This document shows, one piece after another, positions 1-11,881 of a stretch of 64,000 nucleotides of DNA (the stretch's first letter is position 1; each line of letters begins with the position of its first letter). Source of the stretch: DASRIA01 sp963724065 (GTDB taxonomy: Bacteria > Actinomycetota > Thermoleophilia > Solirubrobacterales > JBBDJG01); assembly GCA_963724065.1 (NCBI GenBank), contig CAVRTB010000003.1:1-64000 (forward strand), in the 5' to 3' direction. A program made the position numbers and the translations under genes. The notes beneath the pieces were generated by a model. That model saw only the letters and a program-made list of their open reading frames with translations, searched no databases and had not been told where the DNA came from.

Positions 1-1464
<1,464 letters not shown>

Positions 1465-1484
1465 CCCGTGAAAGGCTTCACGGG
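1465..1484 (-). other. Perfect hairpin between small gene and mutase
   Basis: CCCGTGAA / TTCACGGG form a perfect 8-bp stem around a 4-base loop. It lies exactly where the mutase reading frame begins, next to a degenerate ACAGAAGGC-like repeat (about 1500-1522). It could be a spacer hairpin or a repeat element. No U-tract follows it on the minus strand. Confidence 0.5.
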
Positions 1485-1526
1485 CTGATTCTACTGGTCG
1501 GTAGCCTTCTGTGCCTTCTGATGGCT

Positions 1527-1848
1527 CTAATTGGCTTCTTCTGACCTTGGCTTCTTCCGCCGCAATTCGCAGCGAACGCAAGAAGCGGCGATCGTTCACG
1601 GTCATGTCGAACGGCTTGCGCGGCACCAGCGCTTTCGAGACCGGCACGCCCTTGGCCGTGGCGTCGGCGCCTTCGGTCTGGGGCTGTCCGCGATTGACGA
1701 AACCGACGACGGCCTCGAGATTCACCTTCATCTCGTAGCCGGCGGCGCGTGCCCGCTCGCGGCACGCCTCGACTTCCGCGCTCTCTGCGACAGCGGCGGC
1801 AATGGAGTCAGCCAGCTCACGTGCGAACCGGTTTACGACATCATCCAT
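1527..1848 (-). CDS. Small conserved-looking protein upstream of mutase
   Basis: Starts MDDVVNRFARELADSIAAAV and is about 106 residues long: a mostly helical, charged N-terminus followed by EMKVNLEAVVGFVNRG and a C-terminal FDMTVNDRRFLRSLRI segment. The start at 1848 is chosen because GGGAG lies just upstream and the preceding residues look non-coding. A stop (TAG at 1527-1529) is reached if one indel is assumed near the 3' end; without it the frame runs on into the mutase. I do not recognise a family. Its place directly upstream of the mutase, behind a good promoter, suggests co-transcription; any functional link is inference. Confidence 0.55.
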
Positions 1849-2010
1849 AGGACGGCTCCCTCCCGTTTGGGCACACCTTGCAGTCTGCCCGAATTGCGCC
1901 AAGCGGCTGGGACCGTCGGCAGCGGCTGACATAACACCATCCTGGCGGTCGGCGGAACGTCAGCGCGAATCGTCATCAGGCGGGCGAATCAGTTTGGGAA
2001 ATTCGCCGTA

Positions 2011-2039
2011 ATTCTACGAAGGCCTTGCGGTCGTGTCAA
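2011..2039 (-). promoter_or_regulatory. Sigma-70-type promoter for the small gene/mutase unit
   Basis: On the minus strand TTGACA (2034-2039) is separated by exactly 17 bases from TAGAAT (2011-2016), close to the consensus. It points at the gene starting at 1848, leaving a leader of about 155 bases. Confidence 0.65.
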
Positions 2040-2097
2040 GGACGGAACGCTATAAGTTGTGCTTTTTCTGTAACTTGGGCGGATGACAGAGGCTGAT

Positions 2098-2879
2098 CTA
2101 TGGCCGAGCCGGCTTTGTCGCCTCGTTACACACGCGGCTTCCCTGTTTGGCAACGGCCGCCGCGGCGCTCTTGGCCGCCTCGGGATCGCCCAGGTAGTAG
2201 CTCTTGATGGGTTTGAGGTTCGCGTCGAGCTCGTAGACCAGCGGGATGCCGGTCGGGATGTTCAATTCGACGATCGCCTCGTCGGAAATCGAGTCGAGAT
2301 ACTTCACGAGCGCGCGCAGCGAGTTGCCGTGCGCGGCGATCATCACGCGCGTGCCGGCTTGATGCGCGGCGCGATCGACTCGTGCCAGTAGGGCAGGAAG
2401 CGCGTCGACCGTGTCCTTGAGCGATTCGGTCGGCCGGCAGATCGGACGGCGGCAGATCCTTGTAGCGCGGATCGCGCGCGGGATGCCGATCGTCGTTCGC
2501 GTCGAGCGGCGGCGGCGCGATCGCGTAGGCGCGGCGCCAGATCTTGACCTGCGCCTCGCCGTGCTTCGCGGCGGTCTCCGCCTTGTTCAGGCCCTGCAGC
2601 GCGCCGTAATGACGCTCGTTCAGCCGCCAGCTGCGTTCGACCGGCAGCCACAGCTGATCGAGCTCATCGAGCGCAAGCACGCTCGTCCAGATCGCGCGCT
2701 TCAACACCGACGTGAAGACGAGGTCGAACGCGAAGCCGCCCTCTTTCAGCAGCCGGCCCGCGGCCCGCGCTTCTTCGCGGCCTTTGTCGGTGAGATCGAC
2801 GTCGGTCCAACCGGTAAACCGGTTTTCCTTGTTCCAGGTCGATTCGCCGTGACGAGAGACAGAGACGAGCTGTATGCAT
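2098..2879 (-). CDS. gpmA: 2,3-bisphosphoglycerate-dependent phosphoglycerate mutase (frameshifted)
   Basis: Glycolytic interconversion of 3- and 2-phosphoglycerate in the cytoplasm. The N-terminal phosphohistidine motif SVSRHGESTWNKENRFTGW, the middle LNERHYGALQGLNKAETA and the second catalytic histidine in MIAAHGNSLRALVKYLDS are all present, but in different frames. At least four indels are needed: just after the start codon (ATGCATA), and three within about 100 bases around 2340-2440. The assembled length of about 260 residues is normal. The start codon overlaps the presumed eno stop (TGATG), so eno and gpmA look translationally coupled. Sequencing error is the simplest reason for the breaks. 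Confidence 0.9.
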
Positions 2880-4192
2880 CAACCTTCGGGTGAGTTGTTT
2901 GATCGCGGATCGTCCTGCGTATTTTGCTGCCGATCCGAGTTCTTCTTCGATTCTGCAGCAGCTGGTTGTATTTGGCGACGCGATCGCTGCGCGACGCCGA
3001 TCCGGTCTTGATCTGGCCCGGCGCCGGTGCCGACCGCGAGATCGGCGATCGTCGAATCCTCGGTCTCGCCCGAGCGATGCGACGAGACGCATCGATAGCC
3101 GGCCTTCGCGGCGATCGCCATCGCGTCGAGCGTTTCGGTGATCGGTGCCGATCTGGTTCAGCTTCACGAGCAGCGCATTGCCGATCGCCTTCGGCGATGC
3201 CCTTCTTCAGGATCTCCGGATTGGTCACGAACACATCGTCGCCGACCAGCTGCACTTTGTCGCCGAGCGCTTGCGTCAGCAGCTTCCAGCCGTGCCAGTC
3301 CTGCTCGGCGCAGCCGTCTTCGATCGAGATGATCGGATATTGCCGGCACCAGTCGACGTAGAGATCGACCATGCCTTGCGGATCGCGCGCCGGCTCGCCG
3401 GATTTGTGGAACTCGTAGTCGGCATCGTTACCTTTCCAGAACTCGCTGGCGGCCACATCGAGCGCGAGGAAGACGTTCTCGCCGGCCTTCGCGCCGGCCT
3501 TGCCGATCGGCTTCGAGCACCAGCTCCAGCGCCTCGCGATTGGATTTCAGGCTCGGCGCGAATCCGCCTTCGTCACCGACGCCGGTTGACAGGCCGCGGC
3601 TCTTCAGGATCGATCGCAACGCGTGGAAAATTTCGGTGCCGGCGCGCAGTCCTTCGCTGAAGGAAGGGAAGCCGATCGGCATCACCATGAATTCCTGGAA
3701 GTCGACGTTCGAATCCGCGTGCGCGCCGCCGTTGAGGATGTTCATCATCGGCACCGGCAGCGTGAAGCCGCTCGTGTTGCCGGCGAGCTCGCCGATCGTG
3801 CGCGTAGAGGGGCTTGCCCGCGCGCGCCGCTTCCGCGCGCATCGCCGCGATCGAAACGCCGAGCAGCGCGTTTGCGCCGAGGCGGCTCTTGGTCGGCGTG
3901 CCGTCGAGCGCGATCATCGCCTCGTCGAGCTGCCGCTGCGAAAGATCCTTGCCCTTGAGCGCCGCTGCGATCTCGCCGTTGACGTTGGCGACGGCTTTGC
4001 GAACGCCCTTGCCGAGATACCGCGACTTGATCGCCGTCGCGCAGCTCGAGCGCTTCGCGCTCGCCGGTCGATGCGCCCGACGGCACGCCGGCGCGCCCGC
4101 GCGCGCCGCCACTCGAGCGTGACTTCGACTTCCACCGTTGGATTCCCGCGCGAATCGAGAATCTCGCGGCCGCGAACGTCAATGATTTTCAT
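2878..4192 (-). CDS. eno: Enolase (frameshifted)
   Basis: Dehydrates 2-phosphoglycerate to phosphoenolpyruvate. Starts MKIIDVRGREILDSRGNPTV. Later pieces include PSGASTGEREALELRDGD, NILNGGAHADSNVDFQEFM, GDDVFVTNPEILKKGI, LVKLNQIGT, SSHRSGETEDSTIADLAVG and IKTGSASRSDRVAKYNQLL, so the metal and catalytic regions are all there. About eight frame changes are needed over some 435 codons, the usual enolase length. The 3' end runs into gpmA with the stop probably in a TGATG overlap, giving two consecutive glycolytic steps in one operon. The identity is certain despite the broken frame. Confidence 0.93.
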
Positions 4193-4217
4193 AGCGCTAC
4201 TTGTCACGACGTTAGCC

Positions 4218-4241
4218 ACCGAGGACACCGAGGACGCAGAG
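4218..4241. repeat. Degenerate GAGGACAC-type short tandem repeat
   Basis: Imperfect copies of ACCGAGGAC sit in the gap between glgC and eno. Related text (AACACAGAGGAC on the minus strand) is read into the last codons of glgC at about 4282-4312. Similar ACAGAAGGC copies occur near 1500-1522 and 47853-47882, all at boundaries of minus-strand genes. Confidence 0.5.
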
Positions 4242-4249
4242 CAATCGTT

Positions 4250-5601
4250 TCAAAGGCACCATGCTTCGTCTGCAAGATTGTATTTGACGTCCTCTGTGTT
4301 CTCGTGTTCTCTTGCCCGTTCTGCATCATCCGCGCGATCGGCTTCTGCTTCGAGGCGCAACGCCGCTTCACTGATCGCCGTCACGTACGGTTCGTCGCCC
4401 TGGGCGACGACCACGACGCCGCCTTCCGACACGGTGTGCCGGCGGCGATCTTCCTCCGGATTGAATCCAATCAACGCGCCGCGCGGAATGTCGACGTCGC
4501 GATCGATGATCGCCTTGCGAATCCGCGCGTGCCGGCCGACGCGAACGCCGGGCATCAGGATCGAATCCTCGATCGTGCAGAAGCTGTGCACGCGCACGTT
4601 CGGACAGAGGATGCTGCCGTGAATCTGGCTGCCCGACACGATGCAGCCCTGCGAGATCAGCGAGTCCTGCGCTTCGCCGCGGCGCCAGTCTTCCGCGAAC
4701 ACGAACTTCGCCGGCGGCGCCTGCGGCATGTAGGTGCGCAGCGGCCACTCCGGGTCGTACATGTTGAACTCCGGATTGACCTGGCACAGGTCCATCTGCG
4801 CTTCGTAGTACGCGTCGATGGTGCCGATGTCGCGCCAGTACTTCGCCGCCTTCTTGTTCTCGTCGTAGAACGGATACGCGTAGGTGCGGCCGTGGCCGAT
4901 CAGTGCCGGGATGATGTCCTTGCCGAAATCGTGATTGCTCTCCGGCTTGGCCGCGTCCTCTTCGAGCGCCTTGATCAGCACGTCGCTGTCGAACACGTAG
5001 ATGCCCATCGACGCCAGCGTCAGGTGCGGTTGCCCCGGCATCGCCGGCGGATCCTGTGGCTTCTCGAGGAACCCGGTGACGCGCTCGGTCGCTGCGTCGA
5101 CCGCGACGATCCCGAACCGTTTGCCGTCTTCGATCGGCACTTCGATCGCCGCCAGCGTGACCTCCGCCGCCATGTCCTGGTGGAAGCGAAGCATCTTCTG
5201 GTAATCCATCTTGTAGACGTGATCGCCCGCGAGCACGACGACGTACTCGGGTTCTCGCGAAGGAGTGAATACAGATTCTGGTAGACGGCGTCGGCCGTGC
5301 CTTGATACCAGTGCTCGCCGACGCGCTTTTGCGGCGGCAGGATCTCGATGAACTCGCCGAGCTCCTCCGACACCACGGTCCAACCCTGGCGGATGTGGCG
5401 ATTGAGCGAGAGCGATTTGTACTGCGTGGCGATGAAGATGTGGCGCAGGCCCGAGTTGATGCAGTTGCTCAGGACGAAGTCGATGATGCGATACGGGCCG
5501 CCGAAATACACCGCGGGCTTGGCGCGCTCGCTCGTCAGCGGCGCGAGCCGTTCGCCCGCTCCGCCCGCCAGCACGATTACGAGAACATCATCACCAAGCA
5601 T
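4250..5601 (-). CDS. glgC: Glucose-1-phosphate adenylyltransferase (one frameshift)
   Basis: Makes ADP-glucose from glucose-1-phosphate and ATP, the committed step of bacterial glycogen synthesis. The N-terminus has the nucleotide-binding motif VLAGGAGERLAPLTSERAKP, followed by YRIIDFVLSNCINSG. After a lost G near 5255 the frame continues with AGDHVYKMDYQKML, FLEKPQDPPAMPG, YWRDIGTIDAYYEA and the left-handed-helix domain with SILMPGVRVGRHARIRKAII. About 450 residues, normal for the family. The last 15 or so residues appear to be encoded by a short intergenic-type repeat rather than by conserved enzyme sequence. It reads away from the plus-strand gene at 5780. Confidence 0.95.
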
Positions 5602-5686
5602 GGGAGCCTGAGCCTAAGGGCACGATATCATCGGATGTAACGGTTTTTGACGCTAAGCCTCTACTGTAGCAACGATTTAGAGTTGT

Positions 5687-5716
5687 TTGACTTAGCTCTC
5701 GCGCGCCCCCTATGAT
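5687..5716 (+). promoter_or_regulatory. Candidate promoter for secreted protein gene
   Basis: TTGACT (5687-5692), an 18-base spacer, then TATGAT (5711-5716), about 60 bases upstream of the ATG at 5780. Confidence 0.5.
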
Positions 5717-5779
5717 CGGTTGATCTGGGCTGCGGCTGGACGCCGAAGTCTGAAGGCAACTGAGTTTTTAGGGGAGTTC

Positions 5780-6794
5780 ATGATGGCAATTCGGCGTGCA
5801 TAACATGGTAGTCGCGCTCGTGATGTCGGCAACGTTTGCCGCGGCACAGCAGGCTCCGACCAAGAAGGACGAGAAGAAGCGCAGCAAGCAGGAGCAGCAG
5901 GAAATCGAACAGGTCGTGAAGCTGGTGGACGGCGTGATGGCCGGCACGAGCCCGCGCCGAGCGACATCACGATGACGCTCGAGCCCTTCTTCATGAAGTC
6001 GCAGGAACAGCGCACGTTCGTGCCGTTCGTGCTCTCCGTCAAGAACGCGCCCAAGACCGATGCGGCGATGTATGTCCGCGTCGTCAATCCGGCCGCGGTG
6101 CCCGACCCGAAAGCCAAGAAGGTCGAGTATCCGTGGGACGACATTCACTTCATTCCCGCGGCGCAGCTGGCCGGCGATACCGTCAAGCTCAATCGCGTGT
6201 TCATGGCCACCGCCGGCACCTACGACGTCTATGTCGCGTTCAAGGAGCGCCTGCCCGAGAAGGCGCCGAAGAACACCGTTGCCGAAGATCGGCGTGCTGA
6301 AGACGCAGGTCACCGTTCCCGACTATTACAACGGTGAGCTCGCGACCAGCACCATCCTGGTCGCCGACAAGGTCAACATGCTGAGCGCGCCGCCCAGTCC
6401 GGAAGAAGCGCGCGAGCGTCCGTTCGTGTTCGGCATGCAGGAACTGCTGCCCGCGCCGGACATGGAATTCAAGAAGAGCGAAGAGCTGTCGATCTTCTTC
6501 CAGGTCTACAACTCCGGCCTCGATGCGACCGGCAAGCCCAACCTGGTCCTCGAGTACGAGTTCAACAAGGTCGAAGGCACCGGCGAGAAGTTCTTCAACA
6601 AGACCACGCCGCAGACGGTGAACGCTCAGAACCTGCCGCCGCAGTTCGACCCCACGAAGTTCCCGGTGCCCGGCGGCATTACTGTCCCGCTGGCCTCGTT
6701 CACTGAAGGGGAATACCGCCTGGCCGTGAAAATCACGGACAAGGCGTCGGGCAAGACCAAGAACCAGGACATCAAGTTCACGGTCAAGGGCTAG
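5780..6794 (+). CDS. Secreted protein of unknown function (frameshifted)
   Basis: About 338 residues. A strong GGGGAG ribosome-binding site precedes the ATG at 5780. A hydrophobic stretch (MVVALVMSATFAAAQQ) looks like a signal peptide ending at an Ala-rich cleavage site, and a Lys/Glu/Gln-rich linker follows (KKDEKKRSKQEQQEIEQ). The body alternates short beta-like segments (FVPFVLSVKNAPKTDAAMYV, ELSIFFQVYNSGLDATGKP) and ends with FTEGEYRLAVKITDKASGKT, resembling Ig-like or beta-sandwich exported domains. Indels near 5797, 5955 and 6283 must be bridged. I do not recognise a characterised family. It probably acts in the periplasm; function unknown. Confidence 0.75.
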
Positions 6795-6851
6795 TACGCC
6801 GACTGCCTGATGGCCCGACCGCCTGAAAAGGCGTAGACTGATTCGAACGCC

Positions 6852-6871
6852 CGCCCCCTTTTCCGGGGGCG
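6852..6871. terminator. GC-rich hairpin between two plus-strand genes
   Basis: CGCCCCC / GGGGGCG form a 7-bp stem around TTTTCC, 57 bases after the upstream stop and 18 before the next ATG. No U-tract follows, so it may be a processing or attenuation hairpin rather than a classical terminator. Confidence 0.4.
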
Positions 6872-6889
6872 CGGCGTCTAAACGGCTAG

Positions 6890-8775
6890 ATGGGGCTCCC
6901 CAGTCGCCTGATCGCTCCGGCCTCGTGCTCTGCCTTGCGGCATTGCACTCGACCTATGTCGAGGCACAAGGCTTTAAGTTCGAACCAGTCACAAAAATCG
7001 CTGCCGCCGACACCGGCCTGATCGAAGGCAAGGTCACCGACGAGGTCGGCAAGCCACTTGATGGCGCGGTCATTTCCGCGCTCGGCGGCACCACCGCCTT
7101 CGCCGTGTCCGACAAGACCGGTCAGTACTCGCTCAAGCAATTGCCGCCCGGGCCGTACCTGGTCCGCGTGCACCTCGCGGGTTTCCTCGCCGCGCGCAGC
7201 GCCATGGTCAACGTGCGGCCGTCCACGCGCAGCGCTTCCTCATTCAAGCTGCGTCAAGAAGGCTCGGAAACCGCGCCGCGTATTACCGAAGCGTCGGTGG
7301 GTGCGATTGGCGCCGCGCCCGCAACCGCGGCAACCAAGAGCGGCGATCGCGACGAGACCGAGCTGGGCTGGCGCCTGCGGCATTTGAAGCGCGGCGTGTT
7401 GCGCGATGCGCAAACGCTGGCCGGCATTCCGCAAGGACGATGACTGGTTCATCACCGATTCGTTTGAATTCCTGGGACGCGCCTTCGGCACGTCGGCGCG
7501 CGCCGCGACCGCGCTCTTCAGCGATCTCTCGCTCGGCGGCCAGGTCAACCTGCTGACGACCGGCGCGTTCGATAATCCGCTGCAGCTGCTGCAGCTCGAT
7601 CGCACCAGCAGCGTCGCGTTCTTCAAGGTCGGCGCGCCGGTGGGATCGCATGGCGACTGGAACGTCCGCGCCGCGATGAACCAGAGCGATCTCAGCTCGT
7701 GGATGCTCGCCGGCAATTACGTCGTCAAGGCGGACGTCCCGCATCAATATCAGTTCGGCATGTCGTACAGCCTGCAGCGCTACGAGGGTGGCAACACCGC
7801 GGCGCTCGGCGCGGTGTCGGACACGGCGCGCAACGTCGGGTCGGTGTTTGCGTACGACGAGTGGCAGGTGTCGCGCTACGTTGCCGTGGGTTACGGCGCC
7901 AACTACGCGCGCTACGACTACATGGAAGGCTCGGCGCTGTTCAGCCCGCGCCTGTCCGCGACGATCTCGCCGACCAAGTCATGGCGGCTGCGCGCCGACG
8001 GCGTCGCGCGAAGTCAGCGCGCCCGGCGCCGAAGAATTCATTCCGCCGACGTCCGCGGAGTATCTGCCGCCGCAGCGCACGTTCTCGCCGATCTCGAAAG
8101 CCGGCCTGCAGCATGCAGTCGCAGCAAAACTATTCGAGTGCGGCATCGAGCGCGTCATGAACGGCGCGGCGATCTGCGGTGCGCGCATTCGAGCAGCGCA
8201 TCGACAATCAGACCGTGACCGTGTTCGGCCTTCGCCGCAGCGACAGCAAGCCCTCGGCGCTCGGTCATTACTTCGTGGATCCGCCGGCGATGCGACCGTG
8301 CGCGGCGTCGGCGTGACGTTCACGCACGCGCTCGCGGAAAACATTCGCGGCTCGGTCGATTATTCGGTCGGCACCGCGAACTGGATCGATCGTCCGGCGC
8401 CAGTGGAATTCGCGGTGTTGACACGATGGATTCCGTCGGCGGTCCGTCCGACGACCGAGCGCATCCACGACGTGACGACGTCGCTCGAGGGCGGAGATTC
8501 CATACTCGGCGACGCGCGTCGTCGTGCTCTACAAGTTGAACAACGCGTTTGCCGCGGCCGACAGCAGCAGCACCGCGCCGACATTTGGCGCGCGCTTCGA
8601 TCTGCGCGTCACGCAGTCGTTGCCGTTCATGAATTTCCGGGCCTCGCAGTGGGAAATGCTCGTCGGCGTCCGCAACCTGTTCCACGAATCGCTCGCCAAT
8701 ACCTCCGCCTACGACGAGCTCCTCGTCGTCCGCCCACCCAAGCGCTTGGTTGGCGGACTCACGGTCAAGTTCTAG
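6890..8775 (+). CDS. Outer-membrane beta-barrel protein with N-terminal carboxypeptidase-regulatory-like domain (frameshifted)
   Basis: About 625 residues. A signal peptide (start at 6890, frame change near 6920) precedes a carboxypeptidase-regulatory-like fold: GLIEGKVTDEVGKPLDGAVI, GQYSLKQLPPGPYLVRVHLAGF. The rest alternates aromatic-rich strands typical of TonB-dependent-receptor barrels (YQFGMSYSLQRYEGGNTAAL, VAVGYGANYARYDYMEG, MLVGVRNLFHESL) and ends PPKRLVGGLTVKF, with a terminal Phe as in barrel proteins. I see no clear TonB plug. Frame breaks occur near 7435, 8010, 8130, 8250, 8430 and 8500. It implies a Gram-negative outer membrane. Ligand unknown. Confidence 0.75.
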
Positions 8776-8989
8776 CTTTCGTTTTCCACAGCCAACGCCC
8801 ATACTGATATTTGGATCGATTACCCGGCGGGTTGGATTTTCGGTCCGGTCGATCGGTCTGTTGAGACGTCAAGTAGCTGGTTAAACAAGGACTTAGGTCC
8901 ATCCGTGTGGTCGAGCTGACGGTATAGCGTTTGCTCTGTTCGGGCCGGATAGATCTGTCTTGCTAGGCGATTTGAACCAACCGACGGCA

Positions 8990-11879
8990 ATGTCCGTTTA
9001 CGACCGGGATTCGTGGTGGCGCGAGTGGCGGCAAACCGCATTGCCCGTGGCGGTGACGCTCGGGTTGCTGGCGCTCGGCCTGGCCAACGTCGTTTCGCGC
9101 GCAACCTCCGCTGAAGTTGAAGACGGCGTGCTCTGGGTGGAGCGCGCGGTCGGCGTGGTTGCCGCGGAAGTGGCGTCGCCTTCGGCAGCGAGCCGCGCCG
9201 GCGTTCGTGCCGGTGATATTCTGATCGCCATCGACAATCAACCCATCGAAGGCCGCGCCGACGTGCTCGCGATGCAGCACGCATCGCGCCCGGGCGATCG
9301 TCACAACTACACGCTGATCCGTCTCGGTTCTCCGCGAAATGGCGAACGTCTCGCTGATGCCGATGCCGAGCGGTGCGGGACTGTTCTACTACGTGCTCGC
9401 CGCGGTCGGCATCTTCACGCTGCTGGTCGGCGCGGCGGTGCGCGCGCGGCGGCCCACCGATCAGGCGACGCTGCATTTCTTCTGGCTCTCGGTCGCGTTC
9501 TTCGGCCTCTTCACGTTCTCGTTCAGCGGCCGTCTCGATCGCGTGGACTGGGTCTTCTACTGGGGCGACGCGATTGCGGTGATGGCGTTGCCGCCGTTGT
9601 TCCTGCACTTCACGCTGGTCTTTCCGGAGCGTCCGCACATGCCCGGTTACTCGGCGCTGCTCGCGCGGTGGCTGCCGGCGGTATACCTGCCCGGCGCGGT
9701 GCTCGGCTCGACTCGTGCGCTGGCGGTGCTTCGCTCGGGCATCGATCCCGAATACTTCGTGCGCGTGATCGCGCTGCTCGATCGCCTCGAGTACATCTAT
9801 CTCGCGATGTTCTTTGCCGCGGGTCTCGCGATCCTGTTGCGCGCGTTATCGCGCGCGCGCTCGGTGACGGTCAAACGCCAGCTGCGGTGGATCGTCTGGG
9901 GCACCGCGCTCGGCGCGTTGCCATTCGCGATCGGCTACGCGATCCCGTTTGCGATGGGCGTCGATCCGTCGATCCCGATGGGGTTGAGCGCGATCCCGCT
10001 CGGGTTCATCCCGCTCGCGTTCGCGTCGGCGATCATTCGCTATCGCTTGATGGACGTCGAGATCATCCTCAAGCGCCTGTTGATCTACACCTCGGCGGTC
10101 GCCGCGATCGTCGCGATCTACGTGTTGATCCTGCGCGCGTCGGGCGGCTACCTCGTCGAAGGTGAAGCCGATCATCGCTGGATCATCGCGTTCCTGGCCA
10201 CCGTCGTCGTGATCCTGCTGGCCAAGCCGGTGAAGGACGGATTGCAGAAGGCGATCGATCGCGCGTTCTATCGCGATCGCTACGACTATCGCCGCGCGCT
10301 GGTGGGCTTTGCGCGCGAGCTGAACAGCGATCTCGATCTCAATCGCCTGGCCGATCGCCTCGTGACGCGCGTGCGCGAAACGATCGAGCTCGATCGCATG
10401 GCGTTCCTGCTCGCCACGGAAACCGGCGACTTCGAATCGATCAGTGCGGAAGGGTTCGAGAATGCGCCGCCGAAATTGTCGGGGGCATCGGGTATTGGCT
10501 CGCGTCTGCATAGCGGGCACACCGTCCGGCTCGACGATCCGCTGGCGGCGACGCGGTTCACCGCCGAAGAGATCGAGTTCTGGCGCGACAGCGGCACGTA
10601 TTACTTCGTCCCGTGCATCGTCAAGGACGCGGCAATCGCCGTGCTGGCGCTCGGCCGTCGTGACAGCGGCGAGCCCCTCAGCACCGAAGACACTGCGCTC
10701 GTGACCGCGGTTGCCGCCCAGGCCGCGACCGCGATTGAAAACGGCCGGTTGTATCGCCAGCTGCACCTCAAGGCATCCGAGCTGGATCGGCTGCACGCGT
10801 TCAACGAGAACATTCTCGAATCGCTCGACGACGGCTTGCTCGTGATCGGGCCCGGCGACCAAGTGATTCGCTGGAACGCCTCGCTCGAGCGCCTGTACGG
10901 CATCCCGCGTACCGCCGTGCTCGGGAAGACGGTCGATCGCCTGTTTGACAAGGATGTGATCGACCTGCTGAGCACGATTCGTCGCGATCATCCCGATGGC
11001 CACAGCATGTTCCGGGTGCCGCTGTCGGCGCGAGGAACACTCGAAGGCCAGCATCTGATCGTCAACCTGACCACCGTGCCGCTGCAGAGCATTGCCGGCG
11101 GACCGACGGCCGGCACCATCGTGATGCTCGAAGACATCACGTCGCGCTCGCAGATGGAAGAGCAGCTGCGCATTTCGGAAAAGATGGCGTCGCTCGGCCT
11201 GCTCGCCGCCGGCGTGGCGCACGAGGTCAACACTCCGCTGACCGGCATTTCGAGTTACACCCAGATGTTGCTCGAGAATGCCGACCCCGCGGATCCGCGC
11301 ACGCCGCTGCTCGAGAAGATCGAGAAGCAGACATTCCGCGCCGCCCGCATTGTCAACGGCCTGCTGAACCTGTCGCGGCCGAACGCCGCGGAACAATCTG
11401 AGCGCACCGTCGTCGATCTCAATCAGGTCATTGGCGACGTGCTGTCATTGCTCGAGCACCAGTTTGAAAAGGGTAGCGTCAAGATTCGCCGCGAGCTGAA
11501 CGGCTCGCCCGTCAACGTCACGGGCTTCGAGTTCAAGCTCCAGCAGGTGTTCCTGAACCTGTTCCTGAACGCGCGCGATGCGATGACCGGCGGCGGCTGG
11601 CTCACCATTGCCACGCGCGTCGAAGGCGGCGAGGCGGTGGCCGAAGTGTCGGACACCGGCAACGGCATTCGGGCTGAACATCTCGCGCGGATCTACGATC
11701 CGTTCTTCACGACCAAACCGATGGGCCAGGGCACCGGTCTTGGCTTGTCGATCACCTATGGCATCGTGCGCGAGCACGAAGCGACGATTCAATGCGACAG
11801 CACGCCTGGCAAGGGCACGCGATTTGAACTGCGGTTTGTGTGCCCTGAGGAAGATCGGTCCGAGAGCACAGGTACCTAA
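8990..11879 (+). CDS. Membrane sensor histidine kinase (PDZ-7TM-GAF-PAS-HisKA-HATPase), one frameshift
   Basis: About 960 residues. A first membrane segment (ALPVAVTLGLLALGLANVV) is followed by a PDZ-like domain (AASRAGVRAGDILIAIDNQP), then, after an indel near 9330, a bundle of membrane helices to about 10210. A GAF domain (about 10300-10740), a PAS domain (LDDGLLVIGPGDQVIRWNAS), the phosphoacceptor helix (LAAGVAHEVNTPLTGISSYT, His in AHEVN) and an ATP-binding domain (NLFLNARDAM, DTGNGI, GQGTGLGLSITYGIV) complete it. An alternative start lies at 8960. It ends 2 bases before an NtrC-type regulator, so the two form a two-component pair. The signal is unknown. Confidence 0.9.
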
Positions 11880-11881
11880 GC

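Noticed and set aside
9846..11396. 516-codon minus-strand frame opposite the histidine kinase
   Set aside because: The kinase on the plus strand has full domain motifs; the opposite frame is only a GC-rich mirror.
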